64,000 nucleotides of DNA, taken from contig JBBQGM010000007.1 in assembly GCA_038322995.1 (NCBI GenBank), positions 1 through 64,000 on the forward strand. Direction: 5' to 3'. The DNA comes from QHXQ01 sp038322995 (lineage in GTDB: Bacteria > Acidobacteriota > Blastocatellia > Pyrinomonadales > Pyrinomonadaceae). Shown piece by piece: positions 36,800-46,173 of this stretch. Every line of letters begins with the position of its first letter. Positions within the stretch are counted from its first letter, which is position 1. Both the position numbers and the translations under genes were made by a program. The notes under the pieces were generated by a model that searched no databases, was not told the DNA's origin, and was given only the letters and a program-made list of their open reading frames with translations.

Positions 36800-39685
36800 T
36801 CATTCAGGCACGTAAGTCTCGACGCGCAGATCGCGGCCATCTGTGCTGACCGTGATCGTGCCGCGCCGGCCGGTGACGAGCACTTGCGCGCCCGTAGCTT
36901 GCCAACGCGCGACGACCGCCGGATCGGGATGACCGAACGGTGAGGTGCGCCCGACGGAGATGATCGCGACGGCCGGCCGCGTCGCGCTAACAAACGGTTC
37001 AGTCGAAGACGTGCGACTGCCATGATGCGCGACTTTGAGCACGTCACAGCGCAATTCATCCTGAGCGCGCAGCAGTTCCGTCTCGGCATGATGCTCTATG
37101 TCGCCAGTCAGCAAGATAGTGCGCCCCTTATAGCGCAGGCGCAGTACAAGCGAGTCGTCGTTACCTGAAGTCGCCGACGCGCTCGCGTCCAGCGGCGGCC
37201 ATAGCACTTCGCCTGTGACCGCGCCAAAGTTTAACCGCGCGCCCCGGTCGAGCAGATAGATGGGCACGCCCGCCTGCTGTAACGTCGCCGTTATTTGCGC
37301 GTACTCGGGCACGCGGGCCGGGGCGCGGGCGACGAACGCAGCACGGACGTTGAAGTTGCGCGCCACGTCGTTCAGGCCGTCGATGTGATCCGCGTGCGCG
37401 TGCGTCGCCAGCACGTAGTCCACGTGATCGAGTCCCCGCCACCACAGATACTCCGACACGACCGCGTCACCAATGCCCCGCGCATCGCGCGTGAACTCCG
37501 CCGGCTCAACCTCGCCAGCAACGGCCGCCGCCGTGTCGTCATAACTCGCGGCCTCTTGGGCGGCCATCGGTGCGGACTGCGCCGTGCTCACGGCCGGGGC
37601 GGGCGCGGCGAGTTGCTGCCCCATAGCTGGTTTATGCTGCTGATTGAATGTGGGTCGGCCGCCGCCGTCAATGAGCAGGGTCGTGCCGTCGGGCAAGGTT
37701 ACGAGCGCGGCGTCGCCTTGGCCGACATCGAGAAAGTCTATGCGCAAACGCCCGTCGGGTCGGCCCGCGCTGAGCGGATGCGCGATGACGAGGCAGACCA
37801 CCGCGGTGAATGTGAGACCGGCGAGCATGATGCCGCGCGTGCGCGCAAGCGGTCGTTTATTTATCGCTGCGCCCCGTGCGCCTGGCGCTATAGTCAACAG
37901 GGCAGCGTCTTCTATGGCTGGCGGCGCGAGTGGTCGCCAGCGCGCGAGCGCGCCGAGCAGGATGATAAGCAACACATAGTAAAGCACATAGAGGCAAGCT
38001 GCCGCGCCGTGATACGCGGGTAGGCGCAAACCGGCCAGATGCGCGCGAGCAAACGGATCGACGCTGTGCGTCATCAGCCAGTTGAGGCGCTCGCCCAACC
38101 AGATGAGCGGCAGCGCGAGTTTCACGCTTAGACATGACAGCGAGAGCGCGGCCAGCGCGACGATCCCTAAGGCCGCCATCAATGCGCCGACGAAGATATT
38201 AAGCAGCAGCGCGGCCGTGCTGACGCGATGAAAGTAGAGAATGAGCAGCGGCAGCAGACAGAGTTGCACGCTCGCGGAGATGACGACGGCGGCGCAGGCA
38301 TAGCGCAGCACGCCTTGCATGTGCCAGCGTTCGAGCCGCGCGGCGAGCGGGCTTTTGTCCAGCCGGTAACTGTAACTCGTGCGCGCCAACTCACGTCGCC
38401 AGACACGCTCGCGCCAGTAAAGCGTTTCGCCGATGACGCGAAACCAGCGCGGGCCCACGGGCGGATGCGGTGTCGCGCGCGTCGGTCGCCACGCGCCGAT
38501 TGCTTGTAATCGGGCCAGCAGCGGCCAACCGAGCGCGATGATGCCCAACACGGACACGAAAGTTAACTGGAACGAAGGATCGAACAGATCGGCGGGTCGC
38601 CAGATAAGCAGCGCGAGCGCCACGCCGCCGAGCGCGTTAAGCGATACCGCGCGCCGACCCAAGAGCGGCGCGAGCGCGCCGAGCGTGAACATCAAGGCCG
38701 CGCGCACGACCGACGCCCCCGCCCCGACGGCTACTGTATAAGTCCAGAGCAACAAGACGGTCGCGGCGAATTGCCATGTGCGCTGCTTCGTCACAAGCCG
38801 CAGCAACAGGAACGTGAGCCAACCGATAAAACTGATGTGCAAGCCGCTGATGACGAGCACATGAAACGTGCCGCCCGCGCGAAAATGCTCGGCCGTGTCG
38901 CGGGCCAGCCCGTAACGATTACCCAACAGCGCGGCCGCCAGCACGCCCGCCGTCTCCGGTGCAAACAGTTGTACGATCCGGGCCCGCACCCATTCGCGCC
39001 AGGCGTCCAACCACACGAGCGGCAAAAGGACGCGCGCGTCGTCCAGTCGTTCAACGAGCAACGGACTCTTGAGCGCACCCGTGGCATCCACTCCACGACG
39101 CGCCAGAAATTCCAGCAGCGAACTCGCGCCCGGATTACGAAACTCATCTTCCCGGCCAAGCGCCACTAGCACACGCACACGCGCGCCACGCCGCAACTCC
39201 AACGCCGCATACGCAGCCCGTGTCGCCGCATCGCGCGCGGGCGCGAACAATTCCACCGCGCCTGTCACCCGCGCTTCATCGGTTTTATATCTGACTTGTT
39301 CGACGCGCAGCGCGAGAAATAGTCCATCCGGCGCAACCTCCAGCGCACGTTCAAGCACGCCCGTCACTTCTACCGGTGCGCCCGACTCGATCTGGCCCGT
39401 GTCGTAGTAGTGCCGCAGCCGATCAGCGCCGCCGGTGCGTCCCTCAACGGCAGCGAGCGCCGCGCCCGCACAGATGAAAGCGAGCAGCAACAGGCATGTC
39501 GCAAGCGTGGATGCTTGTTTATTGAAGGCCAGCAGCGTCAGCGTGGCACAGAGCGCGCCGCCCGCGAGCGACCAACGCAACGAGAGCGCGGTGGTGTGCG
39601 CCAGCAGGACACCAATGGCGAAGGCGAGGGCCACGCACGCCAACGGGTGCAGACTGAAAGACGGCCGGTGAAGAACCGCGCGCAT
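36800..39685 (-). CDS. comEC: DNA internalisation-related competence protein ComEC/Rec2
   Basis: A 961-residue inner-membrane channel for single-stranded DNA uptake. It has N-terminal helices and an OB-like domain (about residues 1-190). The Competence domain follows with F-H-V-L-V-I-S-G-L-H-I-S (about 270) and many transmembrane helices up to about residue 640. The C-terminal metallo-beta-lactamase-like domain has D-V-G-Q-G-D-A-A-L-V and T-H-A-H-A-D-H. GGAG lies just before ATG 39685. The start is only 53 bp from the transposon left end. Before insertion the rlmD stop lay 34 bp upstream, so comEC has lost its operon promoter. Confidence 0.93.
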   Translation of the reverse strand: MRAVLHRPSFSLHPLACVALAFAIGVLLAHTTALSLRWSLAGGALCATLTLLAFNKQASTLATCLLLLAFICAGAALAAVEGRTGGADRLRHYYDTGQIESGAPVEVTGVLERALEVAPDGLFLALRVEQVRYKTDEARVTGAVELFAPARDAATRAAYAALELRRGARVRVLVALGREDEFRNPGASSLLEFLARRGVDATGALKSPLLVERLDDARVLLPLVWLDAWREWVRARIVQLFAPETAGVLAAALLGNRYGLARDTAEHFRAGGTFHVLVISGLHISFIGWLTFLLLRLVTKQRTWQFAATVLLLWTYTVAVGAGASVVRAALMFTLGALAPLLGRRAVSLNALGGVALALLIWRPADLFDPSFQLTFVSVLGIIALGWPLLARLQAIGAWRPTRATPHPPVGPRWFRVIGETLYWRERVWRRELARTSYSYRLDKSPLAARLERWHMQGVLRYACAAVVISASVQLCLLPLLILYFHRVSTAALLLNIFVGALMAALGIVALAALSLSCLSVKLALPLIWLGERLNWLMTHSVDPFARAHLAGLRLPAYHGAAACLYVLYYVLLIILLGALARWRPLAPPAIEDAALLTIAPGARGAAINKRPLARTRGIMLAGLTFTAVVCLVIAHPLSAGRPDGRLRIDFLDVGQGDAALVTLPDGTTLLIDGGGRPTFNQQHKPAMGQQLAAPAPAVSTAQSAPMAAQEAASYDDTAAAVAGEVEPAEFTRDARGIGDAVVSEYLWWRGLDHVDYVLATHAHADHIDGLNDVARNFNVRAAFVARAPARVPEYAQITATLQQAGVPIYLLDRGARLNFGAVTGEVLWPPLDASASATSGNDDSLVLRLRYKGRTILLTGDIEHHAETELLRAQDELRCDVLKVAHHGSRTSSTEPFVSATRPAVAIISVGRTSPFGHPDPAVVARWQATGAQVLVTGRRGTITVSTDGRDLRVETYVPE

Positions 39686-39732
39686 GAGGTCTCCGTGGAA
39701 GTGACGACGATGAACGACGTTAGCCCGCAGGC

Positions 39733-39737
39733 CCTGC
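39733..39737. repeat. Left copy of transposon target duplication
   Basis: CCTGC directly precedes the first base of the transposon. The identical CCTGC follows the last transposon base at 62286-62290. Five-base duplications are the hallmark of Tn7/Tn5053-type transposition. Confidence 0.9.
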
Positions 39738-39860
39738 TACTAAAAACCAAAGTCCTTGAAAATATACACCTCTAAATCTCCCATTTCACACCAAAGTCAT
39801 CTAAAATAACAACCAAAGTCGGTGGAAATGTTTCGGTAATAGACTAAAGGCGTTGGAAAT
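39738..39860. repeat. Transposon left end with four putative TnsB-binding sites
   Basis: Sites lie at 39746-39763, 39790-39807, 39812-39829 and 39843-39860, all in the same orientation. The first three share ACCAAAGTC; the fourth has ACTAAAGGC. Spacing is irregular (26, 4 and 13 bases), as in Tn7-type left ends. Confidence 0.85.
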
Positions 39861-39881
39861 GATTTTTAGAGGTTAAAGTTC

Positions 39882-39986
39882 ATGCCCGTCAGGAAAATTC
39901 CAAGGAGTTATCGAAATGTGACAGGTCTCACGGCAACCGATAAGTCTGATGAAATGGCTGCTTATACAAGTGCCATAAACTCCTGA
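39882..39986 (+). pseudogene. 5' fragment of a second tnsA
   Basis: The fragment reads M-P-V-R-K-I-P-R-S-Y-R-N-V-T-G-L-T-A-T and stops after 34 codons. About 120 bases, including the leader TTTTAGAGGTT, closely match the start of intact tnsA at 47,603. A 16-base deletion removes the first catalytic glutamate region and brings in the TGA. It marks an earlier arrangement in which tnsA lay beside the left end. Confidence 0.85.
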
Positions 39987-40312
39987 CCGGCACTTGGAAT
40001 TGAGCCTACATTCTGGACTGATTAAACCTTATGCTCAAAACTCCCGTCGCATCTTAGCCCCCGATTCTGCGACCCCTCGCTTCGTGTAAGAAGGGAATTT
40101 TCTCCCATTTAGATTGCGGGAATGTGCCCGGTCAGGGTGCATCTCTTGCCGACATCACGCCCCCAAGGGAGAGTTTTTAACATCTACTGCCGCTTGAGCG
40201 AAGGAAAACGCCAGAGAACACGTGTTGATCATCAGGATTGACTATGGTATAGACCCTTGCCTCAAATCGGGAACAATTGTTTTCACCCCAAGCCTGAAAG
40301 GCGATTTCTAAT
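39987..40312. other. Non-coding stretch between tnsA fragment and first cargo gene
   Basis: I see no gene, tandem repeat or CRISPR-like array. It should contain the promoter of the gene at 40,313, but no clear promoter motif is visible. Confidence 0.3.
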
Positions 40313-41449
40313 ATGACTGCCCCCACCTCAGAAGTATTCGGTCGCACCGTTTCAACTCACCCTTACGAGAGCGCTCTAGCCGACTGGCAGCGTTCGGGAG
40401 ATATGGCGAAGATGGCGATGGCGTGTAACATTCGCCACGACCACCGCATTAGCCTAAAACGTGAAGAGCAATTCGACCATTTCTGCCACCAACCCCGAAC
40501 CGCAGGCGATTTGGAAAAGGCCATCCATTACTACTTCGAGAAAAAGATTCGCACCAGACACTATCCTCACTTTGTTTATCATGAAATCAACGCTGGCAAC
40601 CTCATCTGCGGACACGCCAAGCTCTCACAGAAGTTAGCCGAAAACTCGTGGCATAGCCTCTCACCTCTGCTCAACAAAGAGCTACGGCTGTTGCGTATCA
40701 TTGATCTCAACAACCTGCGGATTTCATACCGCTCGCTGCTCAACGCCCGCCGCCGCAAGCGGAAGTGGGCAGATAGCTTCGAATTTTATTACAGCATCCC
40801 TCGTGACTTGATAAAGGATAAGAACAAGGAACAGCAGTGGGTTGACGAGTGGCTCGACGAGATGCTTAATCCGGGCGACGCAGACCGGCGGGATCGCTTC
40901 GTTGCAGCCGTTCTCGATTTGTTGAACTGTGTACGACGCGCGACAGCTTTCCAGCCAACTTGGGCCACCACGCTAGAAGCCTTCGAACCGCAAGCACGAT
41001 CACCCGTCGGCGAGCCGAACCCTGACCGATGGGTACAAATCATGGGGATGGGGAAGAATCCCCATGGCCATTGGTTCATTGCTCTAACCTACACGGTGGG
41101 CGAAGCAGGCACCGTCGCCCGACCAACCCAACTTGATGGCGGGTGGTACGAGTATCATTTCCCCTCGCCCAGAGAGACGCCGCTCGAATCGGGCGGTCAC
41201 GCGATGGACTTGCGCCTCTCCCCAACCGCTGCGGAATTACTACCTGAGTACATCCACAAGCAGATTGAGCACCCCGTCCAGCACTGGCACGACGCCGGAA
41301 ATCTGCTCGGTCGTACCTCTGATTGGCGCCCCCCCGACCTGATCAGCATTCGTCGCGCTCACCAAGCGCTGCTAACTTCTACTTACAAGACAGAGGTTTA
41401 CACTGGCTGTCCGAACCGCGATGTGTGTAGAATCTGCGGGGACGATTGA
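40313..41449 (+). CDS. Cargo protein of unknown function, Cys-rich C terminus
   Basis: A 378-residue soluble protein that I do not recognise. The N-terminal 150 residues are rich in His, Arg and aromatic residues. The middle is helical (about 150-225). The C-terminal part contains beta-like segments (H-W-F-I-A-L-T-Y-T-V). It ends with C-P-N-R-D-V-C-R-I-C-G-D-D, a likely metal-binding knuckle. There is no signal peptide or membrane segment. The next gene starts 12 bases after its stop, so the two form an operon. They lie tail-to-tail with the kinase/receiver pair. GC content is higher than in the tns genes, suggesting a different donor. Confidence 0.65.
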   Translation: MTAPTSEVFGRTVSTHPYESALADWQRSGDMAKMAMACNIRHDHRISLKREEQFDHFCHQPRTAGDLEKAIHYYFEKKIRTRHYPHFVYHEINAGNLICGHAKLSQKLAENSWHSLSPLLNKELRLLRIIDLNNLRISYRSLLNARRRKRKWADSFEFYYSIPRDLIKDKNKEQQWVDEWLDEMLNPGDADRRDRFVAAVLDLLNCVRRATAFQPTWATTLEAFEPQARSPVGEPNPDRWVQIMGMGKNPHGHWFIALTYTVGEAGTVARPTQLDGGWYEYHFPSPRETPLESGGHAMDLRLSPTAAELLPEYIHKQIEHPVQHWHDAGNLLGRTSDWRPPDLISIRRAHQALLTSTYKTEVYTGCPNRDVCRICGDD

Positions 41450-41461
41450 ACATTGGCAGTG

Positions 41462-42784
41462 ATGAACGAAGACATCGAAGCCCCAGCCGTGCGCGAGATG
41501 CGCCGGATGCTCCGACTCTGGCTGGCGCGCAAAGGATGGGAGATGGAGCGGCTCGTGGGTTGGCTTCGAAGGGAGGGTCTGCCCGCATCGGACGTTGAGC
41601 AGGAGCCTTACGCGTGGCTCCTCGACGGGCTTCCACTGGCCGATGAAAGGTATCGCGCGGAGAACGAACTCGCCGCACGTGTGGCCCGCCTGCTGGAGAT
41701 GCAGCCCGACGCGCAACCTCCCGGTGAACAACGCGACGAGTTGCTATACAACCTGCTCATGCTCTGCGCCGGACTGAACTGCCCGACTCAGTTGGCCGAT
41801 CCGCTCTACGCTATGTTTCGGCGTGGTAAACTGGCAGGCAGTTGGCAAGGTACAGTTCTCCGCCAAGTGCTTGAATCTGCGCTCATCACCAACCAGCGTG
41901 ATGACCGTTTGCAAACGGTCTGGCACGAGATGCTCACACGGAGTAGGCATGAGTTCCTGACCGGCGATGAGTACGCTGGGTTCGAGGGCATCCGTCTCAT
42001 GCCGGCCTCAGAAGCCGCCCGCGGCAGACCAGCACTCGACGCTATCGGCGCGGCACTCGCGGCGATGGCTGTGCATCTAGAACGGAAGCGCACACGCCGC
42101 GTGGAATTTCACAGCCTCCTCAACCGTGTTCTGCACACATATCCTGGAAGGCCCACATGGAACAGCGATTTGGTATATCAGGCGGACAATCATTATTGGC
42201 CGGGCTGGGCCGTCGAATGTCTCCCGAAGCTTTTCATTCCGCAGGCGACTTTAGACCCGGATGAGCCAGATGTGCGTGCGCTCATCTGGCACTATATCCC
42301 CGCTTGCCTTCCGACATCGTGCAAATATGAGGTCAGAGAAAAATTATGCAACGGCCATGTACTGGAAGTTTCATTGTCCCGGCAAGCTTATGCTTTTGTC
42401 CAATCTATTGCTCCATTGCTTGAGCGCAATCGGCTTTCGATGACTTACGCAAGTGAAAGAGCAATGAGAGGCTTGGTCGTGGATGCGCTGGCGCAGCTTG
42501 AGGTTCAAGCATCATACCGAAATGACCATGAGGCTGCATTAGCCTTGCTGGAGACACGCAAGCAGATGCTTGAAAGCGTAGGAATCATTCCTGACATTGA
42601 CACTATCAGTAAGTCGTTACAAATATTCGCTAAAGACCGTCAAAAGGAGAAAAATCGTGAGGCCGAGTTTCTCAAGCTTGTTGCCCCTGTCGTTGAAATG
42701 TATCCGGAATTAAATCTCAAGAGCCGAGCTAGTGAAATGAACTTACCCAATTGGGCTGTCAAGTGCTTAAAAAAGGTTGCTTAA
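41462..42784 (+). CDS. Cargo protein of unknown function, operon partner
   Basis: A 440-residue, mostly helical, soluble protein that I do not recognise. It opens with a helix-rich segment (M-R-R-M-L-R-L-W-L-A-R-K-G-W-E-M-E-R-L) and contains G-R-P-T-W-N-S-D-L-V-Y-Q-A-D-N-H-Y-W-P-G-W in the centre and a charged C-terminal helical region. I chose ATG 41462; GTG 41459 and TTG 41453 are also possible. Base composition changes inside the gene, being GC-rich up to about 42,250 and AT-richer after. Function is unknown; it may be an effector or partner of the adjacent signalling pair. Confidence 0.65.
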   Translation: MNEDIEAPAVREMRRMLRLWLARKGWEMERLVGWLRREGLPASDVEQEPYAWLLDGLPLADERYRAENELAARVARLLEMQPDAQPPGEQRDELLYNLLMLCAGLNCPTQLADPLYAMFRRGKLAGSWQGTVLRQVLESALITNQRDDRLQTVWHEMLTRSRHEFLTGDEYAGFEGIRLMPASEAARGRPALDAIGAALAAMAVHLERKRTRRVEFHSLLNRVLHTYPGRPTWNSDLVYQADNHYWPGWAVECLPKLFIPQATLDPDEPDVRALIWHYIPACLPTSCKYEVREKLCNGHVLEVSLSRQAYAFVQSIAPLLERNRLSMTYASERAMRGLVVDALAQLEVQASYRNDHEAALALLETRKQMLESVGIIPDIDTISKSLQIFAKDRQKEKNREAEFLKLVAPVVEMYPELNLKSRASEMNLPNWAVKCLKKVA

Positions 42785-42819
42785 CTTTTGTCCAATTCGC
42801 TCTGCACGTTGGGATCTCA

Positions 42820-43269
42820 TCAACTCACCTTTCTTCTGACCAAAGAACGTATCGTTTGTACCAGAGGGCCGTATTCAGAGTCCTTAGGCTGATAATATAC
42901 TGTAGGGCGCTCAGCCATCCCTTCAAGATCGGCAGCTTCTAAAATGGTGTAGAGCACTACGGGAATGTCTCTAGTCCTTGGGTCTCCAGCCAGCTGCTTC
43001 TCATTCCGCAGCCCAGCGCGGTGAAAGCCGTCCATCTTAATTTCAGGAGGTGGCTCAATCGTATCCGGTGTAGGATCGGCCCATCGCAGCATCACGTCCA
43101 TAATGATAACATCTGGTGGGTTATGGGCTATCTCTTCGAACCGCTCGCGGAACTCCCTCTCTGTGCTTATGCGATTGATTAGGGCTGAAGCCAAATCGGA
43201 TTCGTCCCGAAAAGTTTCTATTAGCAGTTCAGCCTGCAAATGATCGTCTTCAACAATCAGAATATACAT
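42820..43269 (-). CDS. Stand-alone response-regulator receiver protein
   Basis: A 149-residue protein with a single receiver domain and no output domain. Key residues are present: acidic pocket D8-D9 (V-E-D-D-H), phospho-acceptor Asp58 (I-I-M-D-V-M), Thr108 (V-V-L-Y-T) and Lys129 (Q-P-K-D). An insertion of about 20 residues follows the phospho-acceptor strand. It begins 10 bases after the kinase stop and should be its partner. Confidence 0.88.
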   Translation of the reverse strand: MYILIVEDDHLQAELLIETFRDESDLASALINRISTEREFRERFEEIAHNPPDVIIMDVMLRWADPTPDTIEPPPEIKMDGFHRAGLRNEKQLAGDPRTRDIPVVLYTILEAADLEGMAERPTVYYQPKDSEYGPLVQTIRSLVRRKVS

Positions 43270-43279
43270 ATCAATGCCT

Positions 43280-45796
43280 TTATTTCTGGGTGGGGAAAAT
43301 GAGCCTTATTTGCGTAACCCCTTCCGAGGTTGTCGGGGTAATCGACAATTCGCCATTATGCGCTTTCATGATGTTGTCCACTACCCACAGGCCAATGCCC
43401 GAACCTTCGCCAGTCGTCCAGGTAGCCTGCTCACTACGCCATAGACGTTGTTTACATAAATTGATTTCATGTTGCTTGACCGGCATTCCTCTATTCACGA
43501 CAGATACGTAGAATGATCTGCCCTTAGTCAGCCCGCCAGAAACATCGACGACTGTGTTGTGGAAGCTGTACTTTCCTGCATTGTCCAACAGACAGCTTAC
43601 CGCCTGTTCCAGCAAATCGGGATCGACATAAACGAGATAACTGTCAAGCACCTCAAAACCTTTGCGGCTGACGCGGAATTTGATCTGACGGTAAGGCTCA
43701 ATTAGCAACTCATTATCGCTGGCGGCTTCGATCAGCATTCTGAGCACGGCATCTGACGTCAAACGCCTCAGGCGTTGCGGCTCAATCCGGACGGCGGATT
43801 CACGCGCCAGTTCTGCAAACAACCCAGTACTCATGGACACGCGCTTCGCCTTGGATATGAGACCTCTCAGGGCTAGATACTTCGGGCTTAGTCGCACGTT
43901 ATTGATTTTGTCCTCGTACAAAATGGCTTGGAGCCGTGCGTGGGCTTGAATCAAAGGGCTTTTGAGCTGGTGCGCTAAGTCTTCGTTCGTTTGCGACCTC
44001 TCCTTTTCCCTACGCTGGAGTTCGATTTCAGTCTGATGGAGTTCTCCGATAGCCGTGGTCAAGTAGTAATAGAGACCTAGCTGTTGTCCTAAAAGCTCGG
44101 CCACTTTGACCGCGTGTGATGGGAACTTCTGACTGCCTGTGCCACGCAAGTCTAAAACACCGACGACCTTGCCCTGCACGACAATCGGGGCAACGATCAT
44201 TCGCTCGGTCTCCGGGAAAGTACTAAATTTATAGCCTTCGCGCTCGGCGTTGAAGATGCCCATCGCTTGGCCTGAGTGGAAGACTTGGACTCCGAGGAGG
44301 TTGGCGGGGGGTTGGTCGTTAACGGGGAACCGCTGTTCCAGCCGAGCTTTCACCTCGGCTAAGTTGCCTTTCTTCCAAGGCGCTCCGTATACCGCGTCGA
44401 AATATAGCTCTTGCGTGTCGGCATCATACAGGCGCACATCCATGATGTCTGCGCCAGCCACCACATCGCGCGCTACCCTAAATGTCCTATGGAAAATATG
44501 TTGCATACTCGGAGTCGTCGCTTGCAATTCCTGCTGCACAAAGCTGTTGAGTTGGCTGATGCAGTTGACTAGCGACTGCCAAGCCTGTTTCTCTATTTCT
44601 ATCTCGCGCCGGAATAACCAGTTGCTCCAGAAGCGACTGATCTGGGAGGCGACCAGCTTCAGCAGATTCAGGTCCCAATCCGCGAAATAGTACGGGACAC
44701 GCCTAGCGGCGCTGCACCGTATGACGCCGAGAACTTTCTCATCCCGGAAAATCGGTGCGGCCATAAAGCTCAAGGGCGGCAACCGAAATTTGTTGTTTAG
44801 CTTGAGAGCTTTGCGCGCTGAGACTTTAATATTCAACGAGTCATTCCAACGCAGTTTTGGGTATTCGCGTTGGATAATCACCTTATCATGCTCGAAGTTT
44901 GCCAGGTTGAGAATCCTCACGGGCTGCTTCTTGGCCAATACCCAGCCGGTTGCGCCCTCCTCGACCCGCGCTAGGTAAGTGCCTTTCATCTGAGCCCACT
45001 GATTCCATGTAGTTCCGGCCAATCGGTATGCGCCCGCCATCTCTAAGGGATCCTCCATGAAGATCGAGGTCTCAATACACTGAAAAGTCTCAGCAACTAC
45101 GGAGCAGATCTGGTCCCACACTCTCTTCATCTCGTCTACCAAGAGCAGCTTGCCCGACGCTCGCAAATCAGCTTCATGTAGAACCTCGCTGACTTGCCGA
45201 ATCAGCTTCTGGCTCACCCTGTCCCTGATGGCCTGATACAAGGCCGGTATCATGCGGGCCATCTGCCGGATTCTAGCGATCTCTTCCTCGGTGAAAGGAT
45301 CAGGAGCGTTTCTGTAGAGGCTGACCACCCCTTTAGTATTTTTACTATCGGTGAAGTTGATAGGGACGGCGCATATCGTTTTAAAGTTCAACGTATCGCT
45401 GGCGCGTCGGCTGGCCGGGTTACTATTAGCGCGCACATCCTGCTGAATGTTCGTTACATTTTCAGGCTTTTGGCTGATGATTACAGCACCCTCTACTGAC
45501 TCCACCAAGGGCATGTCGTGCTCGGCAAACACGTTGCCGTCTTGGAACCACTCAGCGAGAACGAACAAGCGACCTTTGAGCGGTTCGCTTTCAAGGTTAC
45601 TGCCGGGGGCAACTTCCCAAATGATACATCCGTAGGCGTGAACCGCTTCGGAAATTCGTTTAAGTATCTCCGACAGGCCCGATAATTCCCCTTGCCCAAA
45701 TGCGGTTAAAACCACTTCTGCCAAATAATCATCGGGTTGAATAGGTTCTTGTGCTGACTTAGCCATGCCCGGATTATCGGACAATTGGCCTATCAT
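43280..45796 (-). CDS. Multi-GAF sensor histidine kinase
   Basis: A cytoplasmic kinase of about 838 residues without transmembrane segments. About three GAF-like sensor domains fill residues 25-590, with recurring F-x-x-x-E and I-C-A-V-P-I/M-A-A-P-I-F strands. A DHp helix carries His609 (D-L-A-H-Q-L-K-S-P-L). The ATPase domain has an N box (S-C-L-L-D-N-A-G-K-Y-S) and G box (G-E-G-S-G-I-G-L-W-V-V). The start is uncertain: ATG 45796, ATG 45766 or TTG 45835. The receiver gene follows directly. An intracellular small ligand is expected from GAF domains, but its identity is unknown. Confidence 0.85.
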   Translation of the reverse strand: MIGQLSDNPGMAKSAQEPIQPDDYLAEVVLTAFGQGELSGLSEILKRISEAVHAYGCIIWEVAPGSNLESEPLKGRLFVLAEWFQDGNVFAEHDMPLVESVEGAVIISQKPENVTNIQQDVRANSNPASRRASDTLNFKTICAVPINFTDSKNTKGVVSLYRNAPDPFTEEEIARIRQMARMIPALYQAIRDRVSQKLIRQVSEVLHEADLRASGKLLLVDEMKRVWDQICSVVAETFQCIETSIFMEDPLEMAGAYRLAGTTWNQWAQMKGTYLARVEEGATGWVLAKKQPVRILNLANFEHDKVIIQREYPKLRWNDSLNIKVSARKALKLNNKFRLPPLSFMAAPIFRDEKVLGVIRCSAARRVPYYFADWDLNLLKLVASQISRFWSNWLFRREIEIEKQAWQSLVNCISQLNSFVQQELQATTPSMQHIFHRTFRVARDVVAGADIMDVRLYDADTQELYFDAVYGAPWKKGNLAEVKARLEQRFPVNDQPPANLLGVQVFHSGQAMGIFNAEREGYKFSTFPETERMIVAPIVVQGKVVGVLDLRGTGSQKFPSHAVKVAELLGQQLGLYYYLTTAIGELHQTEIELQRREKERSQTNEDLAHQLKSPLIQAHARLQAILYEDKINNVRLSPKYLALRGLISKAKRVSMSTGLFAELARESAVRIEPQRLRRLTSDAVLRMLIEAASDNELLIEPYRQIKFRVSRKGFEVLDSYLVYVDPDLLEQAVSCLLDNAGKYSFHNTVVDVSGGLTKGRSFYVSVVNRGMPVKQHEINLCKQRLWRSEQATWTTGEGSGIGLWVVDNIMKAHNGELSITPTTSEGVTQIRLIFPTQK

Positions 45797-46173
45797 GTAA
45801 ACAAAGTGTTTTGAGGCCAAGTAGGCATCTGACAATCAGGGCTGAAGTAGAGGGAATGACTTTGAGGTGGATTCTTTGTGCCATGCCCGGGACAGGGCGT
45901 GACGACATGTCTCGCTCTCGACTTTGATGTTTAATCACGAGGAAGATACTAAGTTATTCGCAACGCACCAAGCAGGCCAATGACACCTCTTGTTTCATCA
46001 AAGTTTCTGGCCCGAGATGTATACCAAAGGAGGGCCAGAATTTAGGGTAAATGCCTTCCTGAACGGACTCCCATAGTTTCTATTCGGCGACCCCGCAGCA
46101 AGCTGACGGGGAATTACAGATTAAATATCTTCCTGTATTCAAACTCTAAACATTCTCCTATACTGGCAGATCA
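45797..46173. other. Divergent region between kinase gene and tniQ1
   Basis: It is 377 bases with no supported gene, array or repeat. It should contain promoters for both directions. Confidence 0.3.
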
